From: Legionella gratiana
Lineage (GTDB): Bacteria; Pseudomonadota; Gammaproteobacteria; Legionellales; Legionellaceae
DNA: 64,000 nt
Reading direction: 5' to 3'
Assembly (NCBI RefSeq): GCF_001467695.1
Contig: NZ_LNYE01000022.1
Location: forward strand, 497,813-561,812
Both the position numbers and the translations under genes were made by a program. A model generated the notes under the pieces. That model was not told where the DNA came from and ran no database searches. It worked only from the letters and a program-made list of their open reading frames with translations. This document shows positions 39,432 through 46,275 of this stretch, in pieces; position 1 is the stretch's first letter, and every line of letters starts with the position of its first letter.

Positions 39432-39547
39432 AGCAAAATTTGAACAACATGGATTTCAAAAGAATCCTGTTTTTTATTTTTGCGTCAAGAATTTCAGGCA
39501 ACAACAGATGAAAGCCATACGGCAAAATTGTATTTAAGGAAAACGCT

Positions 39548-40582
39548 GTGAACATCAAAGAATTACATGCTGCTTTAAAAGTTGAGACAGCAACATTGGA
39601 TGATTATCCTACTATCCAAAATATGGCACGATTTTATGTATACGACCTTTCGCGTGACTGTGGTTTTATTTCGGACGATTGGGCTTTGCCTGCCGATGGT
39701 TTGTACGAAAGCTTTGATTTTAAAAATTACTTTGAGGAACCGACACGAAAAGCTTTTCTTATCAAAGTAGGTAATGAATTGGCAGGTTTTGCCCTATTAA
39801 ATCAAGAAGGACTTTATCCAGATACTGCATGGAATATGGGAGAATTTTTCATTATTGCTAAGTTTCAGGGCAAAGGTTTGGGGTATTTGGCTGCTTCTGA
39901 ACTATGGAAAATGCATCTCGGATTATGGGAGGTTTCCGTAATTCCTGAAAACAAGCCAGCACTTGCCTTTTGGCGCAAAACTATTTCAAGTGTCACAGCC
40001 GGCAATTATCAGGAAGAAATAAAGACGATAAATTATGATTCTCATCAACCCTACCGGGTTATTTTTCGCTTTGATAGTACCGCACATGGATATATTGATC
40101 CTTTAGAAAACAAGAAAGATTATCAAATCCGATTTGTTGATGAGCTTGATGAAGCTACAGAAAATAGAATGACAAAAGGATTTGTTGCCTATGAGGCTCA
40201 ACATGGTATCGATGTTAATTATCGGCGTTTTTCAGTAACCATCGCTTCAGCCCAAGGAAGTATTTTGGGTGTGATAAATGCCTATACGGCATTTGCAGAA
40301 ATTTATATTGATGACATTTGGATAGACAGCGCTTATCGTGGTAAAGGATATGGCAAGCAGTTATTGCTTGCTCTTGAACATCATTTCAAAGGTCAGGGAT
40401 TTAATAATATCAATTTAGTGACCAGTGCTTTCCAAGCGCCAGAATTTTATAAGAAATGCGGCTTCATGGCAGAATTCACAAGAATAAATAAAAAAAATCC
40501 CAAATTGAGTAAAACCTTTTTCGTCAAATTTTTTAACGAAGAATCAGAAACACAAGGCATTCTTAAGGCAAGTTCATCGTGA
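39548..40582 (+). CDS. Tandem GNAT acetyltransferase
   Basis: 344 residues from a GTG start with AAGGA upstream. Two GNAT domains follow one another. Residues 10-150 contain GEFFIIAKFQGKGLGYLAASELW. Residues 190-330 contain IDDIWIDSAYRGKGYGKQLLLALE and the C-terminal FYKKCGF. Both pyrophosphate loops (QGKGLG, RGKGYG) are intact. Substrates unknown; the second half resembles histone-acetyltransferase-HPA2-like small-amine acetylases. A GNAT fragment lies just upstream. Confidence 0.85.
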   Translation: MNIKELHAALKVETATLDDYPTIQNMARFYVYDLSRDCGFISDDWALPADGLYESFDFKNYFEEPTRKAFLIKVGNELAGFALLNQEGLYPDTAWNMGEFFIIAKFQGKGLGYLAASELWKMHLGLWEVSVIPENKPALAFWRKTISSVTAGNYQEEIKTINYDSHQPYRVIFRFDSTAHGYIDPLENKKDYQIRFVDELDEATENRMTKGFVAYEAQHGIDVNYRRFSVTIASAQGSILGVINAYTAFAEIYIDDIWIDSAYRGKGYGKQLLLALEHHFKGQGFNNINLVTSAFQAPEFYKKCGFMAEFTRINKKNPKLSKTFFVKFFNEESETQGILKASSS

Positions 40583-40692
40583 ATAAAAATCAATTAAAAA
40601 CAATCTGTAAAAAATTAAAGAGAAACCAACCTGGTGACTTGCCTCAAAAAATTTACGACGGCCTTTTACGGTCCTCCATAATTTTGAGCTAA
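40579..40692 (+). CDS. Small ORF overlapping the GNAT stop
   Basis: A 37-residue frame begins with GTG overlapping the upstream stop as GTGA and encodes a basic peptide (MNKNQLKTICKKLKRNQPGD). The overlap suggests translational coupling, but it may equally be a truncated gene start. No family recognised. Confidence 0.25.
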   Translation: MNKNQLKTICKKLKRNQPGDLPQKIYDGLLRSSIILS

Positions 40693-40800
40693 CTGAACAA
40701 TACTTGGATTAATAATGACCACAATGTAGAAAATCAATCTATAAAGCCATACCTCTTAACATGAAACTAAAAATTTCTTTATCTTTTGAATCATTGAGTA

Positions 40801-40831
40801 TTGACCCTAACGTTGCGTGATAGTTTAGAAT
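40801..40831 (+). promoter_or_regulatory. MerR-type promoter with 19-bp spacer
   Basis: A -35 box TTGACC (40801-40806) and a -10 box TAGAAT (40826-40831) are separated by 19 bp, the overlong spacing that MerR-family proteins correct by twisting DNA. The spacer holds the imperfect dyad CTAACG-TTG-CGTGATAG typical of MerR operators. Transcription would begin near 40838, just before the AGGAG of the MerR-QueF gene, which implies autoregulation. Confidence 0.75.
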
Positions 40832-40854
40832 CATCAATTAAGGAGATGATGCCT

Positions 40855-42102
40855 ATGAAATATTATCAGATTAAAGAAATCAGCCAAATGACTTCCCTTT
40901 CAATTCGATCATTACAATATTATGATGAAGTGGGTTTGTTAAAACCAACAAAGCGTTCTGATTCAGGCTATCGTCTGTATTCTGAAGCTGATTTACTCAT
41001 TTTACAACAAATTATCACCTTAAAATTCCTTGGATTTTCTTTATCTACCATCAAAGAAATCCTTGCTAATCCGAATTTTAATTTGGCTGAATCAATGAGC
41101 CTTCAAGCACGTGAATTGAGTGAAAAGGCTAATAAAATTAATGAAGCAGCTTCCTTGTTAACCTACATTGCCAGTCAACTGGAAATAAACCAGCCAATCA
41201 ATTGGCAAAGTAGTGCAAAAATTATTGAAATATTGGAGTTAAATACTATGAACGATGCTGTATTAAAAAAATATCAATCCGTTAATAAGTCAGAGTTAGG
41301 TAAAAAATCGGACTATGATTCCACGTATAATCCCAATCGACTCTATCCTATTTTAAGAGCTGGCAAGCGACAAGAAATTGGCATTGATCCCGCCAATCCC
41401 CCTTTTGTTGGTTTCGATTGCTGGAATCACTATGAAGTCTCCTGGCTGAACGAGAAAGGGAAGCCGATGATTGGGATTGGTGAAATTTTTTATGATTGTA
41501 ACTCACCAAAACTCATCGAATCTAAGTCATTAAAACTTTATTTTAATTCATTCAATAACACCCAAATAAAAAGCATTGATGAGTTAGAAAATACGATTAA
41601 AAAAGACTTGGAAGCACGGATTGAAGCACCAGTTTTAGTTACAATTTATCCTTTGCAACAAGCAAAACAATACTCTGTATCACAAATGCTGACAGGCGAA
41701 TGCATTGATCACCTCGATGTCGAATGCTCTGTCTATTTAGTTGAGCCATCCTTTCTTAGCGTTCATGATGTGGTAGTGGAAGAGAGCTTGTACTCTGACC
41801 TATTAAAATCAAATTGCTTAGTTACTAATCAACCGGATTGGGGAAGCGTGCAAATTACTTATAAAGGGAAAAAGATTAATCGAGAAGGTCTATTAAAATA
41901 CCTTGTTTCCTTTAGAAATCATAACGAGTTTCATGAGCAATGTATTGAGCGGATTTTTGTGGATATTATGAATTATTGTAAACCTGAAGTACTAACAGTC
42001 TATGGGCGTTATACTAGACGAGGAGGATTGGATATTAACCCCTACCGCTCCACAAAAAATAGTGCTTTTGATAGAAAAAATATCCGGTTAGTTCGACAGT
42101 AA
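40855..42102 (+). CDS. queF: MerR-type regulator fused to QueF (preQ0 reductase)
   Basis: 415 residues from ATG 40855 (AGGAG 9 nt upstream). Residues 1-75 are a MerR winged helix (YYQIKEISQMTSLSIRSLQY, YDEVGLL, SGYRLYSEADL), followed by a helical linker to about 130. Residues 132-415 are a complete QueF, the NADPH-dependent enzyme reducing 7-cyano-7-deazaguanine to preQ1 in queuosine synthesis. Visible are LIESKSLKLYFNSFN, catalytic Cys in SNCLVTNQPDWGS, FRNHNEFHEQC and YTRRGGLDINPYRS. Counted from the internal ATG 41248, the Cys is residue 190 and the Asp 197, the E. coli numbers. No stop or frameshift separates the halves. The effector domain expected in a MerR protein is replaced by the enzyme. 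Confidence 0.92.
   Translation: MKYYQIKEISQMTSLSIRSLQYYDEVGLLKPTKRSDSGYRLYSEADLLILQQIITLKFLGFSLSTIKEILANPNFNLAESMSLQARELSEKANKINEAASLLTYIASQLEINQPINWQSSAKIIEILELNTMNDAVLKKYQSVNKSELGKKSDYDSTYNPNRLYPILRAGKRQEIGIDPANPPFVGFDCWNHYEVSWLNEKGKPMIGIGEIFYDCNSPKLIESKSLKLYFNSFNNTQIKSIDELENTIKKDLEARIEAPVLVTIYPLQQAKQYSVSQMLTGECIDHLDVECSVYLVEPSFLSVHDVVVEESLYSDLLKSNCLVTNQPDWGSVQITYKGKKINREGLLKYLVSFRNHNEFHEQCIERIFVDIMNYCKPEVLTVYGRYTRRGGLDINPYRSTKNSAFDRKNIRLVRQ
41234..41250 (+). promoter_or_regulatory. Possible internal ribosome binding site and start for stand-alone QueF
   Basis: GGAG at 41234-41237 lies 10 nt before an in-frame ATG at 41248. Initiation there would give a 284-residue QueF, the size of the E. 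coli enzyme (282), beside the longer fusion. Confidence 0.45.
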
Positions 42103-42202
42103 ATAGTAACTTATGGTTCTATCCAAGCTCTTAATTTTCCAGCAAATCGGCCTAGTCTCTGCAATATTATGGATGCGATGGGGGCGATGCTTTTTATGAG
42201 TA

Positions 42203-42217
42203 GGGCACTCAGTGCCC
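42203..42217 (+). terminator. Hairpin downstream of MerR-QueF
   Basis: A perfect inverted repeat GGGCACT-C-AGTGCCC, 100 nt after the stop, in the 290-nt gap before hipA. There is no long T tract. It is the only structure I can support in this gap. Confidence 0.35.
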
Positions 42218-42390
42218 ATTCTAGATGAGATTCATCATGGTAATTGTCTGTGATCCTTGATCACTTCATGAATCGTGCTCAATGCCCTTTTTGCTTCAAA
42301 ATTCATATCAGTTTGTTGGATTTAGAATACTTACTCGTAAAAATTGTTCCATATTTTGTTTGTTATCTTAGCAGTGAGTCTGTTCTCTTA

Positions 42391-43704
42391 TTAAAGCGTC
42401 ATTGAAGTAATTTGGTCACTCTGCTCTAATAAATGTTCACCTCTCTTAGTAACAATATCTTGATATTCCTTTAAATATTTCATTTCTTTATCATCAACAG
42501 CAATAAGTTGGATTTCTTCTTTCAAAGCAGCGGCTAATTTGTCAATTAAAAGCATTAACCGTTTAGCTACTAACGACCTTGGCAACTTACATGTATCTGC
42601 AAAATCGGCTAATTGATAAGCATTGATATTATCCCCCTCAAATTCATCCCCTAATGCCATAGCCAAATCATGCTCAAATTCAGAATACATTTTTATATTA
42701 ACTAAATCATAAAATGGAGCCAGCGAAATACCATTATTCCCAACAAAGAAACTTATGTTTTTACCATGAGCATCACAATTAAAAATCAAAATATTGAATA
42801 AAACCCAATCGAGTATTTGTTGCTTGGTTTTTGCGGGGTTGATACATTGATTTGCAAAGTCAAATAGTTTAGGCAAACTTACTCCATCCCTAATGTGAGC
42901 AACATCTCTACTATTTCCAAAATTTTGTTCATACTTATATTCAGGAGGCAAATTTAATGCCTGACAACCGTCTATTAAATGGCGTCTTTTCACTATGTTA
43001 GTAGTAATCAATTTCCTATCAAAACGCTCTACCAATAAAGCAGAATGCTGACCAAAATGCAGCATCTGAACGTTGGCGACACTCAATGCACAGCGCCTCG
43101 CAAGTTGCATGCTTAGATATTCATTTAAAACTAAATGTGAAAGTCTTTGTGTTTCAAATTTAAGGATATGGGTAGAACACAAACTACCTTCTCCAAAACC
43201 AAGATCCCCTTCTTTATTTAGTACTATATTAATTTTATCCTGTACCCCAGCAACTGAAAGTCGGGGTTTTCCATCCCAAACAATTAAACTATAAGAATCA
43301 GGATGATTTAATCGCTGCTCTAATTCTTCATTAGTTATTGGTCGAAAATTAGCTTGACTAGGAATTGGCTGATTAGATGGCAATATTACTAATGAACCAG
43401 CCATATCCAATCCTAAGGCTCTAATAAGCCCAAATGTATTAGATTTACTTATATGGAAGCTATCAACCAATACTTCTAGAGGCTTTCCTTCGGGTAATAA
43501 ATTTCGTAGAAATCGTTGTACATTTAATGGTGGAATATCTTCATACAAAGGTATGTGTGGTGAAATAGCGTACCCTGTCTTTTGCCAATTCTCACTATAA
43601 CTCCAATACAGCTGATCCTCGAGAGGTGTGATATTAGCTATTTGAATTTCTCCTAGATAAACATCCAAAACCTGCTTATCTCCAATCATTTTCATTCTCG
43701 CCAT
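42391..43704 (-). CDS. hipA: HipA-type serine/threonine kinase toxin
   Basis: 437 residues, close to E. coli HipA (440). Family motifs in order: SVAGVQDKI (S150 onward), the ATP Lys in HILKFET (K182), LLVERFDR, CQALNLPPEYKYE, the catalytic loop NCDAHGKN (D311, H313, N316) and APFYDLVN (D333, metal binding). HipA phosphorylates glutamyl-tRNA synthetase and blocks translation; all catalytic residues are present, so it should be active. The start overlaps hipB by 29 nt, giving coupled expression. Confidence 0.95.
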   Translation of the reverse strand: MARMKMIGDKQVLDVYLGEIQIANITPLEDQLYWSYSENWQKTGYAISPHIPLYEDIPPLNVQRFLRNLLPEGKPLEVLVDSFHISKSNTFGLIRALGLDMAGSLVILPSNQPIPSQANFRPITNEELEQRLNHPDSYSLIVWDGKPRLSVAGVQDKINIVLNKEGDLGFGEGSLCSTHILKFETQRLSHLVLNEYLSMQLARRCALSVANVQMLHFGQHSALLVERFDRKLITTNIVKRRHLIDGCQALNLPPEYKYEQNFGNSRDVAHIRDGVSLPKLFDFANQCINPAKTKQQILDWVLFNILIFNCDAHGKNISFFVGNNGISLAPFYDLVNIKMYSEFEHDLAMALGDEFEGDNINAYQLADFADTCKLPRSLVAKRLMLLIDKLAAALKEEIQLIAVDDKEMKYLKEYQDIVTKRGEHLLEQSDQITSMTL

Positions 43705-43957
43705 TATCCGCCCACGGCTTTATGTAAAGATTTATTCCTAAACCAGAACAAATTTGTAATACACTGGCCAGTTGACATCTTGATTGCCCATGCTCAATTT
43801 TCATAAAGGTTTCTTTGGCCACACCACATAAAGCAGCTGCATCCTCTAACCGCAATTCACTTTGAGTTCGACGTGCTTTTATAACTTCTCCCAACAACTC
43901 TGCAGTTAACGGCTGTTGGAGATTAGGAGTCTTTAATTTTTTAATTTGTTTAGCCAT
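43676..43957 (-). CDS. hipB: HipB-type antitoxin, XRE helix-turn-helix
   Basis: 93 residues with an XRE-type HTH at about 22-78 (LGEVIKARRTQSELRLEDAA, VAKETFMKIEHGQ). AGGA lies just upstream of the ATG. It precedes and overlaps hipA, the normal antitoxin-toxin order. It should neutralise HipA and repress the operon by binding the palindromes upstream (44009-44030 and 44057-44080). Confidence 0.93.
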   Translation of the reverse strand: MAKQIKKLKTPNLQQPLTAELLGEVIKARRTQSELRLEDAAALCGVAKETFMKIEHGQSRCQLASVLQICSGLGINLYIKPWADNGENENDWR

Positions 43958-44008
43958 ATAATCCTATTAGTACATACTTAATGTAAGAATTTCAATTTAA
44001 CCACCAAA

Positions 44009-44030
44009 TAATCCCACTATAGTAGGATTA
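44009..44030. promoter_or_regulatory. hip operator 1
   Basis: A 22-bp palindrome TAATCC-N-ACTATAGT-N-GGATTA with one mismatched pair. It contains ATCC-N10-GGAT, related to the TATCC-N8-GGATA sites of E. coli HipB. It lies 52 nt upstream of hipB. Confidence 0.7.
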
Positions 44031-44056
44031 ATTTAAAAAAGCAACAATACTCTATT

Positions 44057-44080
44057 AAAATCCTAAAAAAATAGGATTTT
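44057..44080. promoter_or_regulatory. hip operator 2
   Basis: A perfect 9-bp inverted repeat AAAATCCTA / TAGGATTTT with a six-A centre, again ATCC-N10-GGAT. Its ATCC is 49 nt from that of operator 1, and a lone ATCCTA half-site lies 50 nt on the other side at 43961. The even spacing supports cooperative HipB binding. Confidence 0.65.
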
Positions 44081-44148
44081 AAATACAATCTCTAGAACCA
44101 TCAACGAACTTCTATTTTTACATTAGGTTTGACAGAATATAAACAGAG

Positions 44149-44279
44149 TTATCCACAGAAAATGTGCATAACTTATGACTGTAAATTTTTATTCTTGCAA
44201 AGGAAAAGTCTATATAAGACAAGACGCTCTAAGTAAGCGGTACTTGAAGATAGAGTATTCGGTGATTTAATTATCCACA
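44149..44279. other. Cluster of DnaA boxes
   Basis: Two perfect DnaA boxes TTATCCACA (44149-44157 and 44271-44279) and one near-match TGTGCATAA (44163-44171, opposite strand) lie in the 580-nt gene-free region 43958-44541. No dnaA, dnaN or gidA gene is near, so this is more likely a DnaA-titrating or DnaA-regulated site than oriC. The remainder of the gap is AT-rich without further structure. Confidence 0.5.
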
Positions 44280-44541
44280 GGAAAAAATGTGGAACAAAGA
44301 GAAATGATACCTGGTTATTTTAAACAAACTAAAATTAAAAAAACAGTCTTGACTTCGACTATTTTTTTCTGCCTATTAACAATATGTCTTATCCTTAACC
44401 AATACTTATCTCAGTGCTCAATTAATGTAATATAAAAAATTAATTATTATAAACTTCATAGGATATCAATATAATGAATTGAAAATTTTTGATCCAAGGC
44501 CATTGAATCAAGTCATAAATAAATCTTAGGTTGAGTACAAC

Positions 44542-45078
44542 TTAAAAACATGTACTCAAATACCCACAATAAGTTTCTACAACTAACAGAGGAATAAAGA
44601 AAATAAAACTAGTTATTATAAATACTGATGTTTTAATCCGAGTAAAGCCATATCCGTAATTCACAATAGCACAGGGGATAAAAGGAGTTAAACGACATAA
44701 GGCAAGAGATTTCCATCCGTAAGAATCTAGACGCTTTATCCAATTATCTAATTGTTGTCTTTTTTTAGCAGACAACCAACCAAGCCCTATATGACGACTA
44801 ATCATAAATGCAATTGTAGCACTAAGTAAGGCGCTAAATAAATTCAGCACTAGTCCCCAATAAAACCCAAATAAAGCACCCGATGCAAGCATCAGTGGCA
44901 TAATTGGTAAAAATAATAGTGAGACAAAACAATAAAGGAAGCAAAAACCAATAATAGCTGGATAACCTAAAGTACGTAACCAGTTTATCAGAACAGGAAT
45001 TTGGCTCTGAAAAAACCAGACAATTGCAATTAAGGCAACGACTATGCTCCATTTAATCCATCTTTTATACGGCTGCAT
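44542..45078 (-). CDS. TVP38/TMEM64 (DedA-related) membrane protein
   Basis: 178 residues with four or five hydrophobic segments. The family core FLPIMPLMLASGALFGFYWG, with the Pro-Gly re-entrant motif, and CRLTPFIPCAIVNYGYGFT are both present. The family is implicated in phospholipid or membrane homeostasis. It is shorter than usual (about 220); the C-terminus stops soon after the last helix (VETYCGYLSTCF), so it may be slightly truncated. Confidence 0.85.
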   Translation of the reverse strand: MQPYKRWIKWSIVVALIAIVWFFQSQIPVLINWLRTLGYPAIIGFCFLYCFVSLLFLPIMPLMLASGALFGFYWGLVLNLFSALLSATIAFMISRHIGLGWLSAKKRQQLDNWIKRLDSYGWKSLALCRLTPFIPCAIVNYGYGFTRIKTSVFIITSFIFFIPLLVVETYCGYLSTCF

Positions 45079-45512
45079 TGATTTTCATAAATGATGAACA
45101 ATCATTATATCTAATAAAAATAAACAATTGTGTCAAGGACATTAGATTTCCAATTATGAGGATAATTAGTTTTTGTCAGCCGTTTTATTAAGTCAAAAGC
45201 TCAACCAACATTGTTATCTGCGGATAATCTCTGAGATTTTGGTGATAATAGGAAAAATAATCAAGATTATCCAGAATTGGGATTTGTTTTCAAGTACCAC
45301 CTCCTCCGGATGGTTTTGAAAAGCAATATTGATGTGAAGTTTTCAGCACCTGCAAGCCCAGCAACAATTAAAATTAATAGTTTTCTGGAAATTGATATTA
45401 AAGCAGCAAAAATTAAGTTTCCGGATATTAAGTAGCTCGATCTGAAAATAATATGCACCAATTTAGTTTTTTATGCGCTATAGTATAAACAACATATATA
45501 ATAGAGAGTGCT
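45079..45512. other. Gene-free region with a possible relic
   Basis: 434 nt. A start-less plus-strand frame (about 45231-45435) encodes a peptide of beta pattern (DVKFSAPASPATIKINSFLE) and could be a decayed gene end. No family was recognised. Nothing else can be supported. Confidence 0.3.
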
Positions 45513-45701
45513 ATGGCAGATATCATTAATCTTAATAAAAAAAGAAAGGCTAAAAACCGTTTGGAAAAAGAAAAAAAAGCTTCTGAAAATCGTATTAGAT
45601 TCGGAAGGACAAAAAAAGAAAAACAGATAGCAAAACAAGATAATGAACGTAATGAACGGTATTTAAATGGTCATAAATTGGAGAAAAAAGAGAAAAAATA
45701 A
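45513..45701 (+). CDS. DUF4169 family small basic protein
   Basis: 62 residues, very rich in Lys, Arg and Glu. It shows the DUF4169 pattern: MADIINLNKKRKAKNR at the start, NRIRFGRTKKEKQ in the middle and a final LNGHKLE. Function unknown; such proteins are common in alpha- and gamma-proteobacteria. GAGAG precedes the ATG by 4 nt. Confidence 0.85.
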   Translation: MADIINLNKKRKAKNRLEKEKKASENRIRFGRTKKEKQIAKQDNERNERYLNGHKLEKKEKK

Positions 45702-45870
45702 AAGAGCCAAATCTTTTGATAATTATTTTCTTTAAGGTTTCATTTGAGAATGAATCAGATTTAAAAAAACTTTATTGCTAAGCTATTTGAAATAGTTTTT
45801 TATTCAGGAACTATTAATCAATATTTTTGCGCTATAATTGATATAAATCAATGAATATAAAGGTTCAAAC

Positions 45871-46077
45871 ATGAATAGGGACGCTGAGGTAATGGAAATT
45901 TATCATCGAAATATAAGTAAAGAAGAAAAAATTCGTTTACTTGAAGATATTGCTCTTGATTTACAAAACGAAATGGAAGCACAAGACCAAAATATGCGCC
46001 CAGAAATTCATAATAAATTAGCCGAAGGATTGCGATTAGCAACTAATTTTATCAGAGAATTGCATAATCAAAATTAA
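45871..46077 (+). CDS. Small helical hypothetical protein (68 aa)
   Basis: Not recognised. 68 residues, acidic and fully helical (MNRDAEVMEIYHRNISKEEK). It lies downstream of the DUF4169 gene in the same direction but 170 nt away. The Shine-Dalgarno is weak. Probably a real small gene, given the amino-acid pattern. Confidence 0.5.
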   Translation: MNRDAEVMEIYHRNISKEEKIRLLEDIALDLQNEMEAQDQNMRPEIHNKLAEGLRLATNFIRELHNQN

Positions 46078-46275
46078 AGCATCTACTTCTTTGACAGAAA
46101 ATACTAAAAATAAAACATAAGAGATGATAATTCAAAAGTTATTTATTTTTCAATTTTAGTTGCTTATCCATATAATTTCTATTTTTCGGTGCTACACTTT
46201 AATGAAACATTGAAAAAAGCATTATAGAAAATGATTGTACTATTTTTTAAATACAAAACTGCACTACTTTTTTAA

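Noticed and set aside
42170-42300. Short frames after MerR-QueF on both strands (19 and 23 codons)
   Set aside because: Too short, with no ribosome binding site and no pattern beyond chance.
43958-44541. Chromosomal origin (oriC)
   Set aside because: DnaA boxes are present, but dnaA, dnaN, recF, gyrB and gidA are absent, and no clear AT-rich 13-mer repeats or GATC clustering are seen.
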